NCBI GenBank assembly: GCA_950106755.1
Contig: OX467088.1
Span: 11,702,001 to 11,766,000, forward strand
Direction: 5' to 3'
DNA length: 64,000 nt
From: Climacium dendroides
Taxonomy: Eukaryota > Streptophyta > Bryopsida > Hypnales > Climaciaceae
The position numbers and the translations under genes are program-made. A model generated the notes under the pieces. The model had not been told where the DNA came from. It was given only the letters and a program-made list of their open reading frames with translations, and did no database searches. Numbering within the stretch: position 1 is the first letter of the stretch; every line of letters starts with the position of its first letter. Below, one piece after another: positions 49,828 through 61,004 of the stretch.

Positions 49828-50049
49828 CACTATAAGAGAAAGGGATATTTTAAGTGGGTTTTTAAGTATAATCCTAGACATAAGATTATAAGTAATGACC
49901 TTTTAGGAGATTTTTAGTAAAAATTTACTAGAAATACACGTGTTTCTAGTAAAATTTTACTAAAAATCTCCTAAAAAGTCATTACTTATAATCTTGTGTC
50001 TAGGACTATACTTAAAAACCCACTTAAAATATCATTTTCTCTTGTAGTG
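49828..50049. mobile_element. foldback MITE with full CACTA termini
   Basis: A 222-bp near-perfect palindrome: it begins CACTATAAGAGAAAGGGAT and ends TTTTCTCTTGTAGTG. Target duplication TAC is present at 49,825-49,827 and 50,050-50,052. The centre is AATACACGTGTTTC. The termini resemble those of the nested CACTA element (CACTATAAGAAAG) and of the large one (CACTACAAGAAAATGAT). No coding capacity. Confidence 0.93.
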
Positions 50050-50052
50050 TAC

Positions 50053-50829
50053 ACACATCTTACAGAGTTAAAAAAAATAAGAAACCATCCATGGCAAGCA
50101 TTGGGAAGAGTTTTGTGAGCCTAATAATTCCCCTTTGAACCACAACAAGTTCAAAAGTTTAGGACGTGTCTTGATTTAGATTTGTTATAATTGTTTGCCA
50201 ATGATTAAGTTCAAAGCCTAAAACTAATTGTCCCAATGTAAGTAGCAGAATCTATTGTGGGTAAAACTAACTAAGCAAAGCACAAATACTAACAATGATA
50301 TATCGAGATAAAATCATCTAGATAGATGAAGCAAGTGCTATGTTAGCAAAGAACTTCAGAATGGTTTGGCAACATATTCTTTCCACCAACTTATATTTCC
50401 AAACTAAAAAACAATCTTGAGGTTGGTGCATAGCTGTGAAAATACATGCCCTAAGAAGAAAAATTACTAGTCAATACTAATGATAAGATTGATCTAATTT
50501 GATGTATTCTGAGGATCAAATACAAAGATAAAGAATTACATTGTTGTCTACAAAAACAACCTTCCTACAATACTGAATTGAAAGAGGTATATTTTCTTCC
50601 TATTCAACAGAAAGAGACAAATGACAGCTCGATATTGCTAGACATGTGGAGGAGGACTAAACTCAAAAATCTTGGACTTGGCATACACTATTCTAGACAC
50701 ACAAAAAAGTGACAAAATGCCAAAACATGTGACTAATGTAATGGAGGCTGCACTAATGCGGAGAGCCATAACAAACAAAATGGGTTGATTTTTTTAATTC
50801 TACCAACGGCTAAAACACACTACAACCTT
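50053..50829. other. AT-rich spacer, nothing recognised
   Basis: No gene, terminus or repeat could be supported here. Confidence 0.5.
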
Positions 50830-50957
50830 TGCCAAGACTTGGTAGAGGCCCCGTTGGATACACTCTCATAGAAACTAATATATAGTAGCCAATCCATTTC
50901 CAATCATCCCCCCTCCCATTTCCAATCTGTAGGCTACTCTCTTTTGTGAAGTTGTGA

Positions 50958-51400
50958 CATAGTTCAAGAAGCAATTTGTGACACATTATGATTGGCTTCA
51001 AAACTATCAATTTTGCGACCAACCCCTAGTTAATTTTACAATGAGCCTATGGTCCAAAATAGGGTCTACATCACCATTACAAGTCGACAAAAATCTTCCA
51101 CTAAAATATTCATAACAATTATATTTTGTGGAATAAAATTCTAAAAAAATATGCAATCCTTCCAAACTCTATTGTGGCATAGTTCAAGAAGCAATTTGTG
51201 ACACATTATGATTGGCTTCAAAGTTGTCCATATTGCAACCAACCCCTAGTTAATTCTGCAATGAGCCTATGGTCCAAAATAGCAAAAAAGTCTACATGAC
51301 CATTACAAGTTGACAAAAATCTTCCACTAAAAAGTTCATAACAATTACGTTTCGTGTAATAAAATTCTAAGAAAAATATGTGATCCTTCCAAACTCCATT
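50958..51400. repeat. 220-bp tandem duplication in the left foldback arm
   Basis: CATAGTTCAAGAAGCAATTT begins at 50,958 and 51,178. Both copies continue through AACCCCTAGTTAATT, ATGAGCCTATGGTCCAAAAT and GACAAAAATCTTCCACTAAA, with few differences. The right arm has only one copy of this unit (52,200-52,420, inverted), so the duplication is later than the inversion or was lost on the right. Confidence 0.9.
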
Positions 51401-52458
51401 TTCGTACACGCCATAAAAACTCCCCACTCAAAAACAAAACCTGAAATCCAAATATGCATAATTCCTGAAGTGGTCAGAAATGGGGTTGCGTCTACCTTAT
51501 CCCCCCTAAAAACCCATTGATACTCCCCCCCACCCACTCACTATTCCACATGACTGGGCTTCCATGTGTGTCGCCCCAATTAGTGGAGTTTCTGCTTTGT
51601 TTCTGCTGCTCCAACCATGATGTCTGCCTGTTGAGCCCACCCAACAGGTAACCTAAAAATCAGTTTGCCTCAAAAGCAACACGGAAAGCCCCCCCTCGAT
51701 AGCAACAACAACAACAACGAGATGGCATTCCAATCAAATCTCGTCGTACGAATAGTTCCATTCAAAAAGAACCATCAGTCACCCCGTTGTCTCATTCACC
51801 CCCCAAAACCCAAAAAAAACCATTGATTTTTCACTGAAAAAAAAGAAAGACAAAAATCTAGATGTCCTTCCTTGATTTCATAGCCCCAGCCAACCCAAAG
51901 CCGACAACGAATGCGAGGATTGGAACTGGGATTCATTCATATTATTTCGGAGTTTTCAAGTCCAACAAGACAAAAAAAAATGACTCGCCTAGGGATTGTG
52001 AACTTTGTTTCAAGCTGGATGAAGGACTCGTACGCGACCCATGACCCATGACCTCCCCTAGATCCCGGGCACCGTTTGTACTACCACCCACCCCCTAAAA
52101 CTTGTACTAAGGTAGCTGACCCATTTCCAACCGCTCAGGCAATTAGGCATATTTGGAGCACAGGGTTTCTGAGTGCGGAATTTTTTTCCATGTATTGAAA
52201 TAGAGTTTGGAAGAATTGTATTATACAAAATATAGTTATCATGAATTTTTTTTTAATGAAAGATTTTTTTTTTTGACATGGAATGGTGATACAGACCTTT
52301 CAATTTCTGATTATAAGCTGATTGCAAAATCGACAAGGGGCTGGGTCAGCAATATTGATAGCCTTACAGCCAATCATGATGCACCACAACTGCTCCTCAA
52401 ACTCCACCACAGCTTCACAGAAAGAAAAACACAACTTCATGGAAAGAAAACAGCCCTC

Positions 52459-52753
52459 AAGGTAGGGGGCTGTAAAAGCAATCTGTCTCTAAAAGCGATC
52501 TGGTACATTTTGCCCCTAACATGTACCAGAAGTGTACATTTCAGGAGGGGGGCGCTTTTAGAAACCAGTGTGTTTTCAACTTCAAAAATTCATAACTAAT
52601 TCCATGAAGATCCAAAAAATATGAAACGACTTGGGTTAGATGCCAATTCCATTTTTCTTACCACGAAAATTTACTGAAAATGATTTTAAATAGTATAGCT
52701 TCCCCCAAATGCAAATCAGCTCTTAAAGGGTCGCTTTTACAGACCCCTACCTT
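52459..52753. mobile_element. 295-bp MITE in the right foldback arm
   Basis: The termini are AAGGTAGGGGGCTGTAAAAG and, inverted from the right, AAGGTAGGGGTCTGTAAAAG, about 20 bp with one mismatch. Internal CTAAAAGCGATCTGGTAC and its neighbours are also near-palindromic. Comparison with the left arm at 50,925-50,945, which lacks this sequence, gives the empty site and shows that it is an insertion. The exact duplication could not be settled. The superfamily is not clear. Confidence 0.75.
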
Positions 52754-52850
52754 ATAGATTGGAAATGGGGTGATGGTTGGAAATGGGTCTGCTACTATAA
52801 CTTTAGTGTAGAAGCTCTGAGTCAGCAAAGCCAAGGGCTTGGTCATGAAC

Positions 52851-54028
52851 ATCTTGTCCGTCCTCGGCTGCATCATTCGACACAGTCACCCTGCCCAGGC
52901 CGGTCAAAATAATTAGGGTACTTTGGTGTACTTTTTTTCCTCATCAATGGAACATGTCTATGTGTTTAAAAAAAATCAAAAACTAAAATTTTAAATAAAA
53001 AATAAAAAAATAAAAAGTAAAATTTAAAAAATATTATGATTATTATTATTAGTGTCCTTGTGGGGTAACTTTTACGTGTCCCCTTCCAATCTTTCATGTA
53101 CAAATTCTCTGTAGTAACTTATTCGTGGAGTACTTCAATTTTGTAATGTTACTGTGACATGGTCCGGCACTGGGGTGATTAACTATTACCGTCCTTCATC
53201 TGCTTGACAACTAAAGGGTCAGGGTCAGGGTCAGTTTTTTTTTATTATCCAGTCACTCATTTGGGGCAGAGCACTCAGAGATGATTTTCAAATGGGGGTT
53301 CAGAAAAAAGCTTCTCATAGAGAGCTTTCTGATGGGTCCAACAATGCGAGCAGGGGACGCTACATTCCAATGCATCCCTATTTGGTAAACTTGTTGGAGT
53401 GTAGCGTCCCAAAATTTTAGAGTAGAAATCTCCACCAATTGTAAGTTCAACTTCGAAATGTAGGCTTTTCTAGGTCTTTCCGAAAGGTGAAATTTTGTCT
53501 TTCAACATTTTTAGGGGAAAGCATATATTCTACATGTCTTATAAATTGTGTCTTTTAGTTAACACATTGGAAAGTGGGTTCTTAATTGCTAGTTTTTATT
53601 TCATTTGTAATTTTCTTAGGATACCCTCTAAATTTTAAATGACATTTTGTTATTTGGATAGCTTCGGTCAAACTTTCTCCAAAGTAGAATACAATTTCAA
53701 CCAATTTGCCTTACAATTTGGCCACAAAATTGGTTTTTCTTTCCTTGAATTTCTAATAGGCTTGAAAAAATTCCCAAAACACTTGCCTTCCAATGCCGAC
53801 GACAAGAAAAATCTAAAATTAGAAACCATGCTTTGATGCATTATTGGACACTTTTACGTACAATTAGCTCAAAATGCAAGCCCCTTAGGTTGCCCATTCT
53901 TTTGCATGTTCTCAGGTTGTGCCAACTTATTACTATCAGCAAAGGCTTTTATTGGGACCCTCATGGTAGCAGTAACAAGAATTGCCAGAGTCATGGGCAA
54001 CTTTGAAATGCCATTGGGGTCATCATTG
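52851..54028. other. no gene supported
   Basis: An A-rich run lies at 52,965-53,040 and a short (AGGGTC)3 at about 53,217-53,235. Around 53,335-53,410 there is a short direct or inverted play of GGACGCTACATTCCAA and GGAGTGTAGCGTCC. Nothing coding. Confidence 0.45.
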
Positions 54029-54257
54029 TTCTCATGCCTTGTTCTCATGGCTGTTCTCATGCCTTGTTCTCATGGCTGTTCTCATGCCTTGTTCTCATGA
54101 CTGTTCTCATGCCTTGTTCTCATGACTGTTCTCAAGCATTCTCGTGAATGTTCTCAAGCGTTCTCATGACTGTTCTCATGCCTTGTTCTCATGACTGTTC
54201 TCAAGCATTCTCATGAATGTTCTCAAGCGTTCTCATGAATGTTCTCATGCCTCGCAG
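54029..54257. repeat. TTCTCATG-based minisatellite, about 25-bp unit
   Basis: The unit joins a 13-mer TTCTCATGCCTTG and a 12-mer TTCTCATG(G/A)CTG. About nine 25-bp periods are present, with variants TTCTCAAGCATTCTC and TTCTCAAGCG towards the right. Two more decayed units occur at 54,553-54,600. Confidence 0.9.
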
Positions 54258-54879
54258 TGTTTTTTTTTCGTTTTCTATCAAGTGCCAGAGTGGCGATATT
54301 AAATGTAATAGTAGTGCTTCAAATTTCAACATTCATCCACATAATGAATAGAAAACAACACATTAGCACATATCACATATCCATAATTCAATTTTCATCC
54401 ACAATTTGGCGATTTCATCTAAGATTTTTTTTAATTTAAAGTTTTTTGACGATTTACAAGAATTTTTTTCATGTTTTTTTTCCTATAGGCATGGTGCTAG
54501 GCCAAAAAATTTAGTACAATTTTACACCAAATCGCCAGGAAAAAAACCCCACTCATGCCTTGTTCTCATGCCTCATTGTTCTCCTGCCTTGTTCTCTTGC
54601 AGTTCGGTTGAGAACACGGCAGATGGCACATAGCATGGAGCGCTCCCTGGATTTCACCTTCACTTTAAATTCATTGATGCACTTATCGGAGACGGAAGGC
54701 TCCGCCCTTCCTTCCGCCTGTCTCGGGCTCTTGATTATTCCTACTCATTAGAATCCGCCGCCCCATTGAAACACCTCCGTGTCCTCCTTTGAAAAGAACC
54801 CACATGTTGAATTGTGGTTACAGAATTGAAAGGTCTCACTGCCCATCATGGTTCCTAAGGTAGGCAACCCCTTTCCGAT
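54258..54879. other. no gene; stray minisatellite units
   Basis: Besides the minisatellite copies near 54,553-54,600, nothing was recognised. Open frames through the repeat are artefacts of its unit length. Confidence 0.45.
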
Positions 54880-55018
54880 CACTTAACCTCTAAACGTCGA
54901 GGTGGATGTTTGGCGTTCAATGGATGACAAAGAATCCTTGAAGTACAACGGAAGTGCAACCATTCATCTTTGGAGTTAAGGGTAGGTCTTCTATAGTAGT
55001 TTGACTTCCAATGAGTTT
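54880..55018. repeat. dispersed repeat, copy 1 (partner at 62,665)
   Basis: TAAACGTCGAGGTGGA is followed by TTTGGCGT, GTGGATGACAAAG/ATGGATGACAAAG, a CAACNATTCATCTT block and TTTGACTTCCAATGA, in the same order and orientation as 62,665-62,815. Confidence 0.8.
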
Positions 55019-56436
55019 TTTTTTTTAAAAAAACAACAAAAGAAATAGAATTTCATTGTGGAGGTGAATTACAAAGCACCAGCCACAAGTGACTTGAGAA
55101 TTGTGTAAATTTGCAAGGCCAATAATATGAAAGTTTACAATAATTTTAAATAAAATCAATGCGATGTGGTTTGCCATATTCTCATTTTGTCATCCAAATT
55201 TCATCCAGTTTTATTTCCATTTGCTCCAATATACAAAAGTGTACTAGATGACTATAGGAATGTGTGGAAAAAACTTCAACATTTTTTATCATACAAATTT
55301 CAAGATTATAGCATTTGAAATTAGTAGAAAAAAATAATTTTTTGACCTTGCCTAACAAGGACAATAGACTTTAACACCTCCTTGAGTGAGATTTTTACAC
55401 TATACTTAGTGTGGGTATTTTACAATTGAATCATACAATCCTACATTGTATGAAATACATGCTTGCAAATTTTTAAAAGTAAAAGAAGATTCTTTATAAA
55501 TTGTTCAAATTGTTCAAATTGTCCAAATACTTGAAGCAACATAACTTTTGATCTAGGTACCCAATAAAAAAATTATATTTCCAAGAGGGGGATACATGTC
55601 TACACCTTCCATCAAATTCTTACAAGATTCATTCAAAACTAACTTCATAGGAACTTGCCTAAATTTTTAACTAGCTGTTTAATGATCACTTAGTTCTTTA
55701 GGAATTTACTTGAATAGTAGGTTGTATTAACTAAGACCTAGGTAATTCATTCACTGAATCAAGTAAATATATACTCAAAACTAAATTTTCCTCTATAATA
55801 TGTTGGAATCTAGAGGGTTAATCTAGGAAGGACATAGATCCCCATGACCAAGGTAGTCACCAAAATACTCTAATTTTTGGACTAATAGATGCATTCTTTG
55901 AAGTCATCCATAGCATTTTTTAGGTCTATAGTGTCTTTACAAGATTAATAACAAGCTAAATACACCTAATTTTGTTTTGTTTGCAAAACTAACCAATTCT
56001 TGTGAGGTGTGTATCCCCAAATCCATAACTTTTTTTTGTTTTGGTGCCTAATTACTATGGTTAGACTAGTCAAATTGTCATATTTCCTTCATGAAACTTG
56101 AAAAAAGGTTCTAAGGCACCAAAGAATTTGATTGACATTTAGATATCCTATATATGCCAATGAAAGTTACAAAGGAACAAAGTTTGGTTCTAGAACCGTT
56201 TCTTCCACACAAGTACATAATTAATTTGGGAGATGTATACAAAGTGATGATGGTAGTTGTTTTAGAATCAGTGTCGCATTTGGGAGGACCCCACCTTAAC
56301 CCTTAAACAATAATGAGGTTGAAAAGTGGCTCATGGATGACTTGATTGTTCACTATAGAAACAAAGGATGCACCTATTGGTTCAATAATCCAAGCATTTG
56401 GGTGACTACCTTCGTCATGGAGACCACATCCTTTAA
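55019..56436. other. AT-rich sequence, nothing recognised
   Basis: No coding signal, termini or tandem arrays were found. Confidence 0.5.
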
Positions 56437-57350
56437 CCCCTAAAGAACTAGCATGCGTTTTTTTGGCTATATAGAAAATTTGGGTAGGTACATGTGACTA
56501 GAGATTTGCATATTTTAGGCTGAAGTTTTAATAGATGGTGGGGGCGAGGAATATCTTTCATACGCACCAAATTTCATGACATTTGAAAATACAAGTCAAA
56601 AGTTATGACCAAATATGTTATTTTTTTCACCGACAGGTAATACATGTAGATTTTTAAAATCACTTTTATTTTTTAAAACAAAAATTTGAAATTGATTTTA
56701 TAGAGTTATATATACGTGGAAAGCTTTGAACCATTCCATTTTGATCAAAGAGATGAAAGTAATGAGGAGTTTTTGTTTGTAGGCAGTTATAAATCCTCTA
56801 CTCTAGAATAAACTTTGAAACCCTTTATCTCACTCAATTTTCAATATTTTTTGAAAAAAATAAAATCATAGGATGTAGATAACAACATTGCAACCATTGG
56901 GATTGGCATATTTCAATTCTATAATTAAATCCTTAACAATTTAACATTTTGAATCATTATCTACTACTGTCTATTTACTATTTTTTTTCCTATATGTTGT
57001 ACAATTCAAATGAACTGAAATTCTTCAAACATGTGACCAACTTGTCTAGGAAAAAATAATCCAAAAAGTGACCACCATTTTGGACATTTTTTCATATGAA
57101 AGTGAGCTTGTGAAGTGCAGTTGCCTTGTTTTTTGTAGGGCTAAAAAAATGATTTCAGTGAATTTGAATGCTTATATCTTGCAATCCACATGGTGGAAAT
57201 TTCTGAAAATTTTACCACATGTTCTCAAGTCAACATACTAAAAGATCCCATGGTTATATGTGTCAAAAAAATTCAAAATTTTGGTACTTATACTAGAAAT
57301 GGCAGTTTTGAAGCATTTTCGGTGAAAACATAGTAAAGGAACTTTAGGGG
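56437..57350. mobile_element. candidate DNA transposon flanked by TTAA
   Basis: TTAA at 56,433-56,436 is followed by CCCCTAAAGAAC; at the other end GTTCTTTAGGGG-like text (AACTTTAGGGG) is followed by TTAA at 57,351-57,354. The inverted repeat is exact over CCCCTAAAG plus the TTAA and then weakens. The 914-bp interior is AT-rich and has no reading frame. TTAA sites with CCC ends are typical of piggyBac, and three-base TAA/TTA sites of PIF/Harbinger; with so short a repeat a chance match is possible. Confidence 0.35.
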
Positions 57351-57354
57351 TTAA

Positions 57355-58119
57355 GTTTCAACTTAAGGCACGAATTGTCAACCACGCCCCAAACCCAATC
57401 AATAGGGGTGCAATATTTCCAACCAAGGCTGGAACAAAATTTTCAACCAAAGCTTGAAATGTCTTTTTTTGGTCTTTCACAAGGTTAGGACTACTAAGAT
57501 CACAACACATGTTCCAAAGCAGTGAGCAAGAAAGAAAGAAGTAGTGAACGAAAAAGTAGTTCTTGAATGATGGGAATTGGAAGACTCTAAACATTGACTA
57601 TAACTGATGAAGTGCACTTTCTGGCTCCCAAAATCCACAGTTTTTTCAATTTGGAGAATACAATTCTGAAAATTTTGCTATCCCCATACGTCCTATCTAT
57701 CTTCCTACAATGGGTAAAATTTTCCACCACCTCACCACCTCATACTGCGCACAATCTGCTCCCAAATTGCTTATATGATCGGCTACTGGCACCTCGCCCA
57801 TGGCAATAATTGAGGCAACTTTTTTTCTTGCTTGGAAGAGCAGAAGCTTGCACCTGGATCACATCAGTCCCCTCATGCAGACAAGCTCCACTCAACAGAT
57901 GTCTGCTTGTGGGACTTGTGACTGTTGTATAAGTTATAGCAATGGATTTGGCTTTCATTTCCAGTGACTGAGGCTCCAAAAGGGGGCTCACAGCTTTATG
58001 AGGAGCACTTTGGCTGCCTCCTACTGACTTTTGACTGTTTTCCTGTCCTCTTGCTCTTTCTATTTTGGCAACAGAGCCACACTGAACTCACTTGGTCACT
58101 TCCCATCCACTCACTCGCT
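57355..58119. other. no gene supported
   Basis: A short open frame on the minus strand (57,740-57,991) has no known motif. A CCAACCAAGGCTGGAACAAA/CAACCAAAGCTTGAA duplication lies at 57,420-57,455. Confidence 0.4.
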
Positions 58120-58352
58120 GTGCTCACCAGACCCCCTTGCTCATCAATGCTGAAATTTTTTAATTTGCCACACATGATAAAATTTGCAAAATTTTGAATT
58201 TGTATTTGCAATCGGAGGGCCTATGGAGAGGTGTAATAGATTAATTAATCAAGCACAACACATAGACAACTTTCACTACTGTAGTGTTTTTTTAGATGCA
58301 CCTCTGGAATGACTTTCAGGGGATGAGCGATCAAGGGGTCAGTTCACCCCGG
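58120..58352. mobile_element. Mutator-like MITE, family copy A (decayed)
   Basis: The core near 58,146-58,222 reads GCTGAAATTTTTTAATTTGC and ends TTTGCAATCGGAGG, as in the better copies to the right. The ends are weakly inverted (ACCCCCTTGCTCATCA against TGAGCGATCAAGGGGTCAG). The target duplication is not visible. Confidence 0.5.
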
Positions 58353-58441
58353 ACCCTCACGGCACTCACACAGGCATTATAACTTACTGGTAAGGTACCA
58401 GGAAAGTGACACTGATTTTACCACTTCCCCAGTTCTGAACA

Positions 58442-58680
58442 CATGACCAGATACATCCCCCATTCTGCACCACCTAAGAAAACAATCAAACATCTACGTA
58501 CCATGCCTGAAAACATGACCAGATACATCCCCCCCACACACAGTTGGGTACTTTTTCATATGACATTGAGGAAACTGTAACCGTTTTTTGAAACAATCAC
58601 TGACTGATCCACCAAGTCCAGTAGGAGTTTATACAGAAGTCTAACATATCACTGAACGCGCATGACCAGATACATCCCCC
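58442..58680. repeat. three copies of a 20-bp motif
   Basis: CATGACCAGATACATCCCCC occurs at 58,442, 58,514 and 58,661, identical over 20 bp in all three, with unequal spacing and different surroundings. Confidence 0.85.
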
Positions 58681-58914
58681 ATTTCTGAATCCCAAATAAA
58701 TGGATTTTGCTGAAAAAAAATCATGGGTGGGGGACTGAAAAGTTGGCGAAGGGAATTTGAAATCTCTTCCACAGACAGAAGTAGGCCAGCAAGAAAAAGC
58801 TGAATGGCAGCAATTTTCTCCATCACAATAATGTGGGTATGTTAGAGAGTCCTGTAGGTAGGAGGGTGTGTCGGAGGGAATAAACTTCAGACTTCAGGCA
58901 TATGCTCTCTTATG

Positions 58915-59295
58915 CCAACTTGATGGACCCCCTCGCTCTTATCCCCAGGAGAAACGCTGAATTTTTTTTATTTGCCATGCATGACAAAAAGAGAAAAAAT
59001 TGCAAATTTTGGATTGGTATTTGCAATCAGAGGCACCAGATTAGGTAGCAAGGTACATTCGCAATTCTGTGTTACGGGTGACGTTTGCAATGTCAATTGA
59101 GTCCAGAAATGGGTCTAAATTCATTCCTAAGACACTCAGTAACAATGTTGGTTTTAACACCAAGTGCAAACATACTTTTAAAGAGGTATAGATGGTAAAT
59201 TCATCAAACACAAAATAGAAGGTCTTTCATTTTTACATATTGTCTTGGAATGACTTTCAGGGGAAGGAACACCAAGGTCCATTTACCCTAGCCCT
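58915..59295. mobile_element. Mutator-like MITE, family copy B (decayed)
   Basis: The core at 58,949-59,035 has GAAACGCTGAATTTTTTTTA and TATTTGCAATCAGAG. The right end AATGACTTTCAGGGGAAGG repeats the right end of copy A (AATGACTTTCAGGGGATGA), so A and B are the closest pair in the cluster. Confidence 0.5.
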
Positions 59296-59719
59296 AATGA
59301 GGTAGGGTGCTTTAAAAGCGTCCTTGCTCTAATCAGTAGTGAACATTTCAAGGTCTTTGCAATAGAAATAACAATTTTAAGTATTTTCTAGCAATAGAAG
59401 GGCCTTGATCCTTTAGGGGTTGAATAGTGGGGGAGAATTGGGATTTGTTTGTTCGCTCCCTACTTTCAAAGTTTCAAAGAACTGCTACTACCATTTCCTG
59501 AATATCTCCGACAAGCTGCCCGAATTCTCAGTTTGCATTAATATTTGCATTAATGTTTTTATTTTTATTCATTGAACAAATGGAAGAACCATTGCATTAA
59601 TCATTTTTATTTAATTTTTCATAAAATGAAACCGCCCACTCCTGCAAGTTCTGGGGAATGATAACGTTTGACGCCCTACCCAAGATCTTCTGAGAGAATA
59701 GCCGGACGGATCATTTCCA
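59296..59719. other. no gene supported
   Basis: AT-rich sequence with GCATTAATATTTGCATTAAT near 59,535. Nothing else was recognised. Confidence 0.45.
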
Positions 59720-59930
59720 TTCTGCTGCCCGCATATTCCCAGAGCACACAGAGCATTTCCACTTTACTGCCCGCATATTCCCACAGCACATAGTGCATTT
59801 TCCACTTCGCTGCCCGCATATTCTCATCGCACATAAACCTACTTGCACTGGAAGCAAATTTTCAGTCGTGCTGCCCGTCGAATATACTCCTAGCATATGA
59901 GGCATTTCTGTTATTCTGCCCATATCTTTG
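59720..59930. repeat. about 48-bp minisatellite
   Basis: Units begin GCTGCCCGCATATTC and contain CAGCACATAGTGCATTT-like text. Three good copies (59,724, 59,768, 59,812) are followed by one or two decayed ones (GCTGCCCGTCGAATA; TCTGCCCATAT). The minus-strand frame through it repeats CGNMRA-type residues and is probably a by-product. Confidence 0.75.
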
Positions 59931-60544
59931 CTTCTTCTTCTTTTTTTTTTCAATTTCAAATTTTAAATTTCATTTTCATTTTCATTTTCATTTTTATTTT
60001 TTCAGACTTTGGCTTCCGCCCATCCCGGATATCTCTCTAAGCATAATTTTAGATTCTGTTATTAACTGAACTGTCTGCAGGCAGGAATGTTGGTGACGGA
60101 GGGTCATTTCATGACTGAGTGATGCTGCAGGCAACTCACTGAGTTCATTCATGATTCACTTATGTAGGTGGATTGTTTGAATTATCAACGTGATAACTGT
60201 ATTCATGGAGGTTCCGTCTTTAATGAATAATGGCCGTAATCTAAGGTATCGGTAGAGATAAATCAGGGTTAATTAGAGTAATCTTTAATCTTAATAATCT
60301 TACTAAGAATGCAGACAACTGAATAGGGGGTCAGTGAGCTGCGTTTTTGATATGATATATCAAGAATTATGATATTCGAACACGTTCCATAAGCTAATTG
60401 GAGTATTGGTCCAACAATTGTTTGCTTCTCTAGAAGGCTTTAAAATAGCGCTCATTTTGAACATATTTTGTGTAGAAAAAAGGATGTGTATTGGTTCTAT
60501 TTGAATGGTGTATTTGAAATGATATAACTTGAGTATGTAATACA
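59931..60544. other. no gene; short (CATTTT)n
   Basis: A (TTTTCA)n run lies at about 59,968-60,000. No coding region was supported. Confidence 0.45.
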
Positions 60545-60680
60545 TAAATGGATGGATGAATGGTTGAATACATATATTGGTGGATGAGTGGGTGCATATT
60601 CAAATTCATGAATGGATGGTTGGTTGGATCAATCGATGAATCGATTATGGATGAACGGATGGATGACTTGGAGGATTGAT
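60545..60680. repeat. degenerate GGAT/GAAT microsatellite
   Basis: Runs such as ATGGATGGATGAATGG, GGTGGATGAGTGGG and GAACGGATGGATGA fill this tract on the plus strand. Confidence 0.8.
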
Positions 60681-61004
60681 GAACTGACGTGTGTGTGCGC
60701 TTGAACGGTACTAGTAATAATGGCGTCCAGTTCCTCCTGCTCCCAAGAGTCCACGGCTCCATGCCTCCTCTCCCCCCCCCCCGGCTGCTCGGAGAGTTGG
60801 GGCAGTGGCCGTGGCTCCCTCCTGACTGGGTGACGTCGCCGTGATGCACCGAATCCAAGGAGTTGGGGCCCCCTCATAATGACTGCTTGCGTTGTGCCGA
60901 ACTGACCCACATTTACTTCCAAAGGCTGCACTTAATGCTGGCAGCAACAGGTACCACCACACTGGGGCACTCACACCCACACTACACGACACCCCAGTGG
61001 ATGG
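60681..61004. other. GC-rich, CpG-containing stretch, no gene supported
   Basis: The composition shifts to high GC with many CpG (for example GTGACGTCGCCGTGATGCAC near 60,830). Overlapping frames on the minus strand are open here, as expected from GC-rich sequence, and they disagree with each other. No motif was recognised. Confidence 0.4.

Larger units (their letters stand above)
50830..52850. mobile_element. 2-kb foldback element with about 650-bp inverted arms
   Basis: The left arm (about 50,830-51,535) and right arm (about 52,080-52,850) match in inverted order. Shared landmarks are CCAATC/GATTGG-flanked ATTGGAAATGGG, the GAGTTTGGAAG...ATTGTTATGAA tract, CCAAATATGC(A/C)TAATT, and CTACCTTA...CCCCCTAAA near the loop. 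The left arm carries a tandem duplication and the right arm an inserted MITE. The loop, about 51,536-52,079, has slightly higher GC and one 61-codon frame at 51,862-52,044 (MSFLDFIAPANPKP), which I cannot assign. The outer ends and target duplication are not defined, so it could also be a local inverted duplication. Confidence 0.65.

Noticed and set aside
51862..52044. Small gene in the foldback loop
   Set aside because: 61 codons, no motif, no homologue recognised; mentioned only as part of the loop.
60430..60992. Overlapping minus-strand frames of 93-142 codons
   Set aside because: They overlap in three phases in repeat- and GC-rich sequence, which produces open frames by chance.
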